Shown one piece after another: positions 9,469-16,504 of a stretch of 16,504 nt of DNA. Numbering within the stretch: the first letter of the stretch is position 1; every line of letters starts with the position of its first letter. A program made the translations under genes and the position numbers. The notes under the pieces were generated by a model that was given only the letters and a program-made list of their open reading frames with translations, was not told where the DNA came from and searched no databases. The stretch is from WVWW01 sp041568335 (GTDB lineage Bacteria; Acidobacteriota; Polarisedimenticolia; Polarisedimenticolales; Polarisedimenticolaceae), in the NCBI GenBank assembly GCA_041568335.1, contig JBFFZZ010000038.1, forward strand, positions 1 through 16,504, read 5' to 3'.

Positions 9469-12099
9469 GTGGAAATCGCGCCGGGCACACAGCTCTTGCA
9501 CTACCGCCTGACCGAGAAGATCGGTGAGGGTGGGATGGGCGTCGTCTGGAAGGCGGTCGACACGACGCTCGACCGCGACGTGGCGATCAAGCTCCTGCCG
9601 GATACGTTCTCCGGAGAACCCGAGCGGCTGGCGCGTTTCGAGCGCGAGGCGCGTTTGCTGGCATCGCTCAACCACCCGCACGTCGCCGGGATCTACGGCA
9701 TCCACGAGGCCGAGGGCCAACGGTTCCTGTCGATGGAGTACGTCCCCGGCGAGGACCTCTCGGCCGTGCTCGAACGCGGCGCGCTACCGCTCGATCGCGC
9801 GTTGCAGGTTGCGCGCGAGGTCGCGGAAGCACTCGAGGCCGCCCACGAGTCCGGCGTGGTGCACCGCGACCTCAAGCCGGCGAACGTGCGCGTGACGGCC
9901 GAAGGGAAAGCCAAGGTGCTCGACTTCGGGCTGGCCAAGGCGTACGACCCGGCGACGGCGTCGGACCCGATGCAATCGGCGACGGTCACGTCGGCGGGCA
10001 CGGTCGCCGGACTGATCCTCGGCACCGCCGCCTACATGTCGCCCGAGCAAGCCTCCGGCCAACCGACCGATCGCCGCGCCGACATCTGGTCGTTCGGTGT
10101 GATGCTGCACGAGATGCTCTCGAACAAGCGGCTGTTCGCCGGCGAGACGATCTCGCACACGCTGGCCGACGTGCTGCGCGCGCCGATCGAGCTCGACGAT
10201 CTGCCGGCCAACACACCGCCGAGGATCCGGCGGCTGCTCGAACGCTGTCTCGAGCGCGACAAGATGCGGCGGCTGCGCGACATCGGCGAGGCGCGCATCG
10301 CGCTCGAGGATGCGATCGCGAACCCTCATGAAGAAGCGGACGCGGCCGCAGCAGGGACCGCGGTGCCGGCCAAGCGCGCGAGCCTGCTGCCCTGGATCGT
10401 CGCCGGCGTCGCGGCGATCGTTGCGGTGGTCGGCTTCGTCCGGAATCCGGGCGGTGACTCGCGAACGGCCGAGCCGACCCGTCGTTTCAGCCTCGAGGTG
10501 CCCAACCGCGGCAGCACACGACAGGGCGACGGGGAAATGCTGGCCATCTCGCACGACGGGCGTTACGTCGTGACGCGGGGAGGCGTCGGCTCGGACGACA
10601 TGCTCTACCGCCGCGCGTTCGACGACTTCACCGCGCAGCCGGTCGAGGGCACCCTCGGGGGTCGGATCCCGTTCTTTTCGCCCGACGATCGATGGCTCGG
10701 CTTCCTGGTCGCCACCGATCTTCACAAGGTGCGCGTCCAGGGTGGCCAGCCGATCCGGCTGGGCCGTACGCCGGCGGCCCCAAGCGGGGTCCACTGGGGG
10801 TCGGACGGCTTCATCTACTACGGCGGACAGGGCCGGATCTGGAGGATTCCCGAGGAGGGCGGGGAGGCCGAAGCGTTGACCGAGGTCGAGGGTTCCGCGG
10901 GCCGGCGCCTGTTCCATCCGTTCCTCATCGAGGGCACGAAGATCGTGCTCTGCAACTCGGCTGCCAGCGCGTCGGGATCGGGACAGCTGCTGGCTCTCGA
11001 TCTCGAGACACGAAAGCTCAAGGATCTCGAAACACCGGGATCCGATCCGCGCTACGTGCCGACGGGTCATATCGTGTTCGCGCAGTCGGATCGCGTTCTG
11101 ATCGCACCGTTCGATCCGGCTCGCGTCGAGGTCACCGGACCGCCGCGGGAGGCCTTCCCGCGTGCCTGGGTCGATCAGGGCCAGATGCAGCTCGACGTCT
11201 CGGGCGATGGGACGGTGATTTACATGCCGGTCACGCGGGGCGAATCTCAGGCCCTGGTCATGGTCGATCTCCAGGGCCAGGTGACGCCGCTGATCCCCGA
11301 TGGGCTACCGTTCTCCAGCTACAACGACCCGCGTGTCTCGCGCGACGGCCGGCGCGTACTCGTCACGGGCGACGGCGGGGCGATCTGGATGATCGATCTC
11401 GACACGCAGACGCCGACGCTGATGAGCGAGAGCGGCTTTTACCCGCACTGGAGCCCGGACGGCGGCGAGATCATCTACGGCACCGACCGCAACGAGTCCT
11501 ACGATATCTATCGCCGGCCGGTCGACCTCAGTCGTCCCGAGGAGCCGTTCCTGGACGTGGAGAACAACCTGCGCTCGGCCGACTGGACCCGGCAGGGCCT
11601 GCTCATCATCCGCGAGGAGATCCCCGACAAGGGCATGGACCTGAACTACCTCGAGAGCGTCGACGATCCGACCATGCTCACGCTACTGGACGGTGAGGAT
11701 GACGAGCTCGCCCCGATCGTTTCCTACGACGGCAAGTGGCTGGCCTACCTCTCGAACTACTCCGGAAGTGACGAGATCTACGTGACCACGTTCCCCGAGC
11801 CGGGGGCGCGGATGCAGGTCTCGACCAGGGGTGGGACCAGCCCCGTTTGGGCGCCCGATGGGTCGGCGCTCTACTACTTCGAGGGCCGCGACCTGATCGC
11901 GGTGTCCATCGAGACGGAGCCACGCTTCCGCGTGACGGGGCGGAAGAAGCTGTTCGACGGCGAGTACGTGCAGTACCGCTGGTCGCGACAGTACGACATC
12001 ATGCCCGACGGCGAACGCTTCATCCTGGTCAGGAACCCGCCGCAGGAAAACGTCGAGGTCGTGACCAACTGGTTCGCGGAGCTGACGGCGGGAGACTGA
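9469..12099 (+). CDS. Transmembrane Ser/Thr protein kinase with C-terminal TolB/WD40-like propeller (kinase 3)
   Basis: 876 residues from the GTG at 9469, with GGAGG upstream and an N-terminus that aligns with kinase 1 (xEIAPGTQLLHYRLTEKIGE). Kinase domain about 12-288: GEGGMG (19-24), Lys41 in VAIKLL, HRDLKPAN (132-139), DFG (152-154), SPEQ (191-194), all intact. A hydrophobic helix at about 306-324 (LLPWIVAGVAAIVAVVGFV) separates it from a propeller region with blades such as SHDGRYVVT, SPDDRWLGFL, SPDGGEIIYG, SYDGKWLAYLSNYSGSDEIY and APDGSALYYF. It ends VVTNWFAELTAGD. The kinase domain is closer to kinase 1 than to kinase 2, sharing GVVWKAxDTTLDR and the short activation segment. Proposed role: envelope-sensing receptor kinase. 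It is divergent from the secreted sulfotransferase-like gene, 103 bases apart, and convergent with the hybrid histidine kinase, 17 bases apart. Confidence 0.93.
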   Translation: MEIAPGTQLLHYRLTEKIGEGGMGVVWKAVDTTLDRDVAIKLLPDTFSGEPERLARFEREARLLASLNHPHVAGIYGIHEAEGQRFLSMEYVPGEDLSAVLERGALPLDRALQVAREVAEALEAAHESGVVHRDLKPANVRVTAEGKAKVLDFGLAKAYDPATASDPMQSATVTSAGTVAGLILGTAAYMSPEQASGQPTDRRADIWSFGVMLHEMLSNKRLFAGETISHTLADVLRAPIELDDLPANTPPRIRRLLERCLERDKMRRLRDIGEARIALEDAIANPHEEADAAAAGTAVPAKRASLLPWIVAGVAAIVAVVGFVRNPGGDSRTAEPTRRFSLEVPNRGSTRQGDGEMLAISHDGRYVVTRGGVGSDDMLYRRAFDDFTAQPVEGTLGGRIPFFSPDDRWLGFLVATDLHKVRVQGGQPIRLGRTPAAPSGVHWGSDGFIYYGGQGRIWRIPEEGGEAEALTEVEGSAGRRLFHPFLIEGTKIVLCNSAASASGSGQLLALDLETRKLKDLETPGSDPRYVPTGHIVFAQSDRVLIAPFDPARVEVTGPPREAFPRAWVDQGQMQLDVSGDGTVIYMPVTRGESQALVMVDLQGQVTPLIPDGLPFSSYNDPRVSRDGRRVLVTGDGGAIWMIDLDTQTPTLMSESGFYPHWSPDGGEIIYGTDRNESYDIYRRPVDLSRPEEPFLDVENNLRSADWTRQGLLIIREEIPDKGMDLNYLESVDDPTMLTLLDGEDDELAPIVSYDGKWLAYLSNYSGSDEIYVTTFPEPGARMQVSTRGGTSPVWAPDGSALYYFEGRDLIAVSIETEPRFRVTGRKKLFDGEYVQYRWSRQYDIMPDGERFILVRNPPQENVEVVTNWFAELTAGD

Positions 12100-12116
12100 C
12101 GCGTCGGCGTCAACAG

Positions 12117-14468
12117 CTACGATCCGTCGGAGCGGCGGGTCCAGCGATCGATCTTGCTTGCCAGCACCTCGACATCGATCGGCTTGCTCAGGTAGTCGTT
12201 CATCCCCGCAGCCAGGCATTTCTCCCGCTCGCCGACCAGGGCGTGCGCGGTCATGGCCACGATCGGGACGTTCGACCTTTGGTCTTCGAGCTTGCGGATC
12301 TCGGCCGTCGCCTGGTATCCGTCCATCTCAGGCATCTGGCAATCCATCAGCACGATGTCGAACGTGCCGGCCGCCAGGCGCTCCAGCGCTTCTCGACCGT
12401 TTCTTGCGGTATCGACGTCGTGACCCATGCGTTGGACGATCGCGATCGCGACCTGTCGGTTCACCGGGTTGTCCTCCACGATCAGCACGCAGCGGCGACA
12501 GCGGTGCTCCCGCAGCGTGTGTTGCGTCACCAGCTCGACGGAGGGATCGTCGTCCGCCTCGGCGACGCCTGCTACCGTGGCGAGACAGTCGTAGAGGTTG
12601 CTCGGTTTGATCGGCTTGTTCAGGTAGGCGGCAAACCCGGCCTTCCTGAAGCGCTCCGCGTCACCACGTTGCCCGATGGAGGTCAGGGCGACGAGAATCG
12701 TGTCCCTGAGACCGGGGTCCGTGCGAACCCGCCGGCCGAGCGTCAGGCCGTCGATCCCCGGCATCTGGAAGTCGATGATCGCCAGGTCGTAGGGATCGCC
12801 GGAGGAGCTGGCGCTGCGAAGCTCGCGCTCGCCGTCGTTTCCGTCGATGGCCAACCCGGCGCGGCAACCCCAGGCGCGTAGCTGGGTCTCCAGGATCTCG
12901 CGATTCGTCTCGTTGTCGTCGACGACGAGCACACGCATGTCCCGGATGTCCCGGGCGACCCAACGGCGGCGGCAGGCATCCCCTTCCTGCTTCTTGAACT
13001 TCGCGGTGAACCGGAACGTCGAACCCTCGCCCGGTGCGGACTCGACCATGATCATTCCATCCATCCGCTCGACGAGCTTTCGCGAGATCGGCAGCCCGAG
13101 CCCGGTGCCGCCGAACTCCCGGGTGATCGAGCTGTCGACCTGGGTGAACGGGTCGAACAGCCGATTTTGGTCCTCTTTTGCGATCCCCACGCCGGTGTCG
13201 GAAACGGCGAAACGGAGAGACACGTGTGTCTTGGTTTCCGTCGCCACGTCGACGCGCAAGACGACCTGTCCCTCGGCGGTGAACTTGATCGCGTTGTTGC
13301 ACAGGTTGACCAGCACCTGGCGCAGGCGACCGGGATCCCCGTTCAATCGCACGGGTGTGTCGGGGTGCAGGTGCAACAGAAACTCGATGCCCTTCTCATC
13401 GGCCCGATGGGCGAGCAGGTCGGTCAGATCCTCGACCGTGGAGCGCAGGTCGAAGTCGATCTTCTCGAAGTCCAGCTTGCCGGCCTCGATCTTCGAAAAG
13501 TCGAGGACGTCGTTGATGATCGTCAGCAGAGACTCGGAGCAGCCCTGGATCGTCCTGACGAAGCCCTGTTGCTCCCGGGTCAGCTCGGTATCGAGCAACA
13601 GGTAGGTCATCCCGACGATCCCGTTCATCGGTGTGCGGATCTCGTGACTCATGTTGGCCAGGAACTCGCTCTTGGCCCGGTTGGCCACCTCCGCGGCTTC
13701 CTTCGCCTTGCGCCACTCGAGCTCGACTTGCCGCCGCTCCGTAATGTCATGCACCACGCTGATCCAAGCCGGGCGACCGTCGTACTCGATCTCATCCGAC
13801 AGGATCTCGACTTCCCGATGCTCGCCCTGTTTGGTCACATGGGTGTACACGTTTGCGGCGTCACGGTTGTGCTCGTCGATCTTCTCGTCGACATAGTCTC
13901 GTTCGTCCGCGGGGTGCAGGTCGAACGGTGTCATCTCGAGCAGTTCCTCCCGAGAAAAACCGTAGACACGCACCGCCGTGTCGTTACAGTGGAGGAAACG
14001 GTGACTGTCCTTGTCGAAGACGAAAATGGCATCGGCAACACGGTTGAACAACGTGTCGTGCAGCCGGTTGCGCGCGAGCTGGTCGAGCTCGGCCTGTTTC
14101 AGCTCCGAGATGTCGTGCCACACGCAGAGCGCCTCGGCTTCGCCGGATGGGCTGCGTAGAGGCTGAGCGCTGACGCAGAGCCAGATGCCGCCGGGTCGAG
14201 CGGGCGCGCGAACGAACACCTCTTCCTTTTCGACCGTTTCGCCTTCCAGGGCCCGGGCTGATGGCAGCTGATCCGCCGCGAACGGCGTCGTCTGATCGGT
14301 GTGGAAGATTCTCAGTGTGTCCGGCTGGAGGTTGTCGCCGAAGAGGTGCCGGGCGGCGCGATTGAGGAAGACGAAATCACCGTTGGCGTCGACGATGCAG
14401 ACCGCATCATCGACACCGTCGATGATCCTCTCCAGCCAGGTTGTGTCCAACCCGCTCGTCGTCGCCAT
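12117..14468 (-). CDS. Soluble hybrid histidine kinase, PAS-PAS-HisKA-HATPase-REC-REC
   Basis: 783 residues from the ATG at 14468, preceded by GGGGAGAG. The frame is open back to 14765, but that stretch is antisense to the DprE1-like gene and low-complexity. Domains in order: PAS 1 (about 10-125), PAS 2 (about 135-250), HisKA with phospho-acceptor His275 in MSHEIRTPMNG, HATPase with N-box NLCNNAIKF (388-396), DTGVGI (424-429), FDPF (438-441) and GTGLGL (454-459). REC 1 has Asp517/Asp518, phospho-site Asp566 and Lys618. REC 2 has Glu665/Asp666, phospho-site Asp709 and Lys762. All catalytic residues are intact. No membrane segment or signal peptide is visible, so sensing is cytoplasmic, through the PAS domains; ligand or cofactor unknown. 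It lacks an HPt domain and any DNA-binding output, so phosphate must pass to a separate HPt or regulator not seen here. It is divergent from the DprE1-like gene. Confidence 0.95.
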   Translation of the reverse strand: MATTSGLDTTWLERIIDGVDDAVCIVDANGDFVFLNRAARHLFGDNLQPDTLRIFHTDQTTPFAADQLPSARALEGETVEKEEVFVRAPARPGGIWLCVSAQPLRSPSGEAEALCVWHDISELKQAELDQLARNRLHDTLFNRVADAIFVFDKDSHRFLHCNDTAVRVYGFSREELLEMTPFDLHPADERDYVDEKIDEHNRDAANVYTHVTKQGEHREVEILSDEIEYDGRPAWISVVHDITERRQVELEWRKAKEAAEVANRAKSEFLANMSHEIRTPMNGIVGMTYLLLDTELTREQQGFVRTIQGCSESLLTIINDVLDFSKIEAGKLDFEKIDFDLRSTVEDLTDLLAHRADEKGIEFLLHLHPDTPVRLNGDPGRLRQVLVNLCNNAIKFTAEGQVVLRVDVATETKTHVSLRFAVSDTGVGIAKEDQNRLFDPFTQVDSSITREFGGTGLGLPISRKLVERMDGMIMVESAPGEGSTFRFTAKFKKQEGDACRRRWVARDIRDMRVLVVDDNETNREILETQLRAWGCRAGLAIDGNDGERELRSASSSGDPYDLAIIDFQMPGIDGLTLGRRVRTDPGLRDTILVALTSIGQRGDAERFRKAGFAAYLNKPIKPSNLYDCLATVAGVAEADDDPSVELVTQHTLREHRCRRCVLIVEDNPVNRQVAIAIVQRMGHDVDTARNGREALERLAAGTFDIVLMDCQMPEMDGYQATAEIRKLEDQRSNVPIVAMTAHALVGEREKCLAAGMNDYLSKPIDVEVLASKIDRWTRRSDGS

Positions 14469-14510
14469 CGATCTCTCTCCCCGGCCCCGGTGGCCCAGGC
14501 CGATGGTTCG

Positions 14511-14539
14511 AATATGGTTTGGGCGGGGCCGCTTGTCCC
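14511..14539 (-). promoter_or_regulatory. Candidate promoter of the hybrid histidine kinase
   Basis: Reading the minus strand, GGGACA (14539 to 14534) and CATATT (14516 to 14511) each match four of six consensus positions of -35 and -10 boxes and are separated by exactly 17 bases. The start codon lies 42 bases further on. This is a reasonable sigma70-type candidate in an AT-richer island of otherwise GC-rich DNA, but it is based on pattern alone. Confidence 0.4.
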
Positions 14540-14566
14540 GTCGGCCTGAAATATGGACTTTTTGGG

Positions 14567-14572
14567 TATAAG
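14567..14572 (+). promoter_or_regulatory. Candidate -10 box of the dprE1-dprE2 operon, suggesting a leaderless transcript
   Basis: TATAAG (14567-14572) follows a T-rich run and ends eight bases before the GTG start at 14581. A transcript starting about seven bases downstream of the box would begin at or within two bases of the GTG. No Shine-Dalgarno sequence is present in the preceding bases (AGCTGCCTCG), which fits leaderless translation. No clear -35 hexamer is seen at normal spacing. Confidence 0.4.
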
Positions 14573-14580
14573 CTGCCTCG

Positions 14581-15903
14581 GTGGGTTCCGACGGCAAACT
14601 CTCCGGTTGGGGGCGTCTCTTCGTGCCCGGCAAGGAGATCCGCTCCGAGGATCTCGAGGCCATCACCCGAGGCGCGGTGCTCACGCGCGGGCTCGGCCGC
14701 TCGTACGGGGACTCCGCGCTCCCGCCGCCGTCGGTCACGACGATCCCGGCGTCGCCGCTGGCCAATCGAGTGTTGTCGTTCGACGAGTCGAGCGGCGTGA
14801 TGCGCGCCGAGGCGGGGCTGTCCCTCGCCGAGATCGGCCGCCTTTACCGGCCGCGTCGTTGGTCGTCGCCGGTGTTGCCGGGCACGCAGTACGTCACGCT
14901 CGGTGGGATGGTCGCGGCCGACGTCCACGGAAAGGAGCACCACGCGACGGGCTGCTTCGGCGAGCATGTCCGGAGCTTGAGGATGCGGCTGGCGGACGAC
15001 CGGATCGTGCAGTGCTCGCGTGAGCGGCACCCCGATCTGTTCGCCGCGACCATCGGCGGGATGGGCCTGACGGGTCACATCCTCGAAGTCGAGTTCGTGC
15101 TGCAGCGCATCGACTCGCCGTGGGTCTGGCAACGGGCGACGCGGATCGGCGGGATCGACGACTATCTGGCCGCGTTGGCCGAGGCAAACGACGAGTGGCC
15201 GTTCATCGTCGGCTGGATCGATTGCCTCAAGACCGGCGCGAGCATGGGGCGCGGGATCCTCTACTGCGGCCGCTGGGCGACGGCGGAGGAAGCACCCGGC
15301 GAGCCCCCACGACAAAAACGCCGGCTGCGGGTGCCGTTCGAGTTTCCGCAGTTCGCGCTCAATCGGCTTTTCATCCAGCTCTTCAACGCCGTGAATTACG
15401 GTAAGCAACGGGCGTTGACCGAGGGCATCGTGCACCCGCAGCCGTTCTTCCACCCGCTCGACGCGATCCTGGAGTGGAACAAGATCTACGGGCGCGCCGG
15501 GTTCACGCAGTACCAGTGCGTCATCCCGAAGACGGCGGGGGCGGACGCGCCGCGCCGATTCCTCGAGCGCTTGACCGAGCTCGGTGGCTCGTCGTTCCTC
15601 TGCGTGATCAAGAACTGCGGGCCCCAGGGGTTGGGCATGCTCTCGTTCCCGCTCGAGGGCACCACGCTGGCACTCGACATCCCGGTGCGCGAGAACACAC
15701 AGGCCATCGTGGACAAGCTCAACGAGCTGTTGATCGAGATGGGCGGCCGGGTCTACCTGGCCAAGGACGCGTTCACGCGGCCCGAGCACTTCCGCGCGAT
15801 GGAACCGCGGCTGGATCGTTTCACGGAAGTCAGGGCACGATGGGATCCTGATCGACGGTTGCGCAGCGCTCAATCGGTTCGATTGATGGGGGATCGACCA
15901 TGA
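14581..15903 (+). CDS. dprE1: DprE1-like FAD-dependent polyprenyl-phospho-ribose 2-oxidase
   Basis: 440 residues from a GTG start, close to the roughly 460 of mycobacterial DprE1. DprE1 is the flavoenzyme that oxidises C2 of decaprenyl-phospho-ribose in the first half of an epimerisation to the arabinose form. Family signatures run the whole length: LSGWGRL near the N-terminus, FAD-binding GLGRSYGDSALPP (37-49), VLPGTQYVTLGG (98-109), ADVHGKEHHATGCFGEHVRS (113-132, His116 matching the conserved HGK histidine), IGGMGLTG, FFHPLDAILEWNKIYG, FTQYQCVIPK, SSFLCVIKNCGP, and YLAKDA with Lys395 at the active-site lysine position. The residue matching the benzothiazinone-reactive cysteine of M. tuberculosis DprE1 (Cys387) is Ala364, in TTLALDIPV. 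The next gene overlaps by four bases and encodes a DprE2-like partner. Function is assigned by similarity from memory; the lipid carrier is probably a polyprenyl phosphate but not necessarily decaprenyl. Confidence 0.87.
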   Translation: MGSDGKLSGWGRLFVPGKEIRSEDLEAITRGAVLTRGLGRSYGDSALPPPSVTTIPASPLANRVLSFDESSGVMRAEAGLSLAEIGRLYRPRRWSSPVLPGTQYVTLGGMVAADVHGKEHHATGCFGEHVRSLRMRLADDRIVQCSRERHPDLFAATIGGMGLTGHILEVEFVLQRIDSPWVWQRATRIGGIDDYLAALAEANDEWPFIVGWIDCLKTGASMGRGILYCGRWATAEEAPGEPPRQKRRLRVPFEFPQFALNRLFIQLFNAVNYGKQRALTEGIVHPQPFFHPLDAILEWNKIYGRAGFTQYQCVIPKTAGADAPRRFLERLTELGGSSFLCVIKNCGPQGLGMLSFPLEGTTLALDIPVRENTQAIVDKLNELLIEMGGRVYLAKDAFTRPEHFRAMEPRLDRFTEVRARWDPDRRLRSAQSVRLMGDRP

Positions 15904-16504
15904 AAGTCGCCATCCTCGGCGGAACCAAGGGCATCGGACGCTCGCTGGCGCGGCTGTTTGCCGAGCGTGGCGACGCGATCTGCCTGCTCGGCCGCGACCG
16001 GGTCGGCCTCGATCTGAGCGCCGACGACCTGCGCTCCCGTGGCAGATGCGAGGTGTCCGTCGTCCAGTGCGACCTGGAGAAGCCGTACGAGTTCGCACCG
16101 GCGCTCGACGGCGCGCAGCAGGCGCTCGACGGGATCGACACCGTCGTGGTCACCGCGGCGATCTTCGCGCCGCCGGAAGCCCTCGAGAGGGATCCGGCGA
16201 CGACCGAGAAGCTGCTGACGCTCGATTTCACCAACACGATCCTTTTCTGCGAGGAGGCGCGCAAACGGTTGCTTGACGCGGGTGGCGGAACGCTCTGCGT
16301 TTTCAGCTCCGTGTCGGGCGATCGCGGGCGCAAGAACAACGTGATTTACGGTGCGACCAAGGCCGGAGTGTCGACCTACCTCGAAGCGCTCGACCACAAG
16401 TACCGCGCCGCGGGTCTGATCACCGTCTGCGTCAAGCCGGGCTTCGTCCACACGGGGATGACCGCCGGTCTGAAGCCGCCCCCGTTCGCCGGCCAGCCCG
16501 ATCC
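15900..16504 (+). CDS. dprE2: DprE2-like short-chain dehydrogenase/reductase, partial
   Basis: The ATG at 15900 overlaps the preceding TGA as ATGA, indicating translational coupling. 201 codons are visible and the gene continues past the window end; the mycobacterial enzyme is about 254 residues. It is a classical SDR: the N-terminal nucleotide-binding motif GGTKGIG (7-13) begins within MKVAILGGTKGIGRSLA, and catalytic Ser137, Tyr150 and Lys154 sit in FSSVSG and YGATKAG. The segment FSSVSGDRGRKNNVIYGATK resembles DprE2, as does VKPGFVHTGMTAGLKPPPF near the visible end. In the mycobacterial pathway DprE2 reduces the 2-keto intermediate made by DprE1 to polyprenyl-phospho-arabinose with a nicotinamide cofactor. 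SDR membership is certain. The DprE2 assignment rests on these motifs plus the coupled DprE1 homologue. Confidence 0.85.
   Translation, partial: MKVAILGGTKGIGRSLARLFAERGDAICLLGRDRVGLDLSADDLRSRGRCEVSVVQCDLEKPYEFAPALDGAQQALDGIDTVVVTAAIFAPPEALERDPATTEKLLTLDFTNTILFCEEARKRLLDAGGGTLCVFSSVSGDRGRKNNVIYGATKAGVSTYLEALDHKYRAAGLITVCVKPGFVHTGMTAGLKPPPFAGQPD

Noticed and set aside
7765..9720. 651-codon minus-strand open frame covering the sulfotransferase-like gene and the start of kinase 3
   Set aside because: It lies in a different frame of a clearly assigned gene. Its sequence is Arg/Gly/Pro-rich and it crosses the divergent promoter.
14469..14765. N-terminal extension of the histidine kinase to 14765
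   Set aside because: The extra 99 residues are low-complexity and antisense to dprE1. The ATG at 14468 has a purine-rich ribosome binding site and leads straight into the first PAS domain.
14407..16098. 563-codon minus-strand open frame opposite the dprE1-like gene
   Set aside because: It is antisense to a gene with full-length family similarity and shows no domain of its own.

Overview
The window is a GC-rich, gene-dense chromosomal segment. It carries nine protein-coding genes, two of them cut by the window ends, and no RNA genes, CRISPR array or mobile element that I can see. Three features together suggest an Acidobacteriota-like, diderm, non-actinobacterial host: an outer-membrane DUF5916-type C-terminus, three eukaryote-like Ser/Thr kinases fused to C-terminal TolB/WD40-like propellers, and a secreted arylsulfotransferase-like protein with an add-on C-terminal domain. 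The taxonomic placement is inference from gene content, not from a marker gene.

Layout, left to right. (1) 2-340 (+) is the last 112 residues of a DUF5916/CBM9-like protein. It converges, with a 4-base overlap, on (2) 337-1926 (-), a membrane-anchored beta-lactamase-like serine hydrolase with a TPR tail whose catalytic Ser is replaced by Ala. (3) 2013-4760 (+) and (4) 4919-7648 (+) are two transmembrane Ser/Thr kinases with propellers, separated by a 158-base gap that holds a possible remnant of an antisense gene. (5) 7650-9365 (-) is the arylsulfotransferase-like secreted protein, divergent from (6) 9469-12099 (+), the third kinase-propeller. (7) 12117-14468 (-) is a soluble PAS-PAS hybrid histidine kinase with two receiver domains. 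It is divergent from (8) 14581-15903 (+), a DprE1-like flavin oxidase, which overlaps by 4 bases (ATGA) with (9) 15900-16504 (+), a DprE2-like short-chain reductase running off the window.

How the genes work together. The first 12 kb is dominated by envelope signalling. The kinases have intact catalytic motifs on the cytoplasmic side, one membrane helix, and a propeller predicted to face the periplasm. Kinases 1 and 3 share short divergent promoter regions with genes for exported proteins. The last 2 kb is a two-gene module that, by analogy with mycobacterial DprE1/DprE2, would epimerise polyprenyl-phospho-ribose to polyprenyl-phospho-arabinose, a donor for cell-surface arabinan. The hybrid kinase next to it could be a regulator of the module, but that is inferred only from adjacency.

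No gene-free stretch exceeds 300 bases. The gaps are 1927-2012, 4761-4918, 9366-9468, 12100-12116 and 14469-14580; the candidate signals in the four larger ones are listed, and in 12100-12116 I see nothing. I did not recognise a clearly new system. The most noteworthy points are the Ser-less serine hydrolase, the DprE1/E2 pair in an apparently non-actinobacterial setting with a natural Ala at the benzothiazinone-target cysteine position, and the triplicated kinase-propeller family with non-ATG starts.
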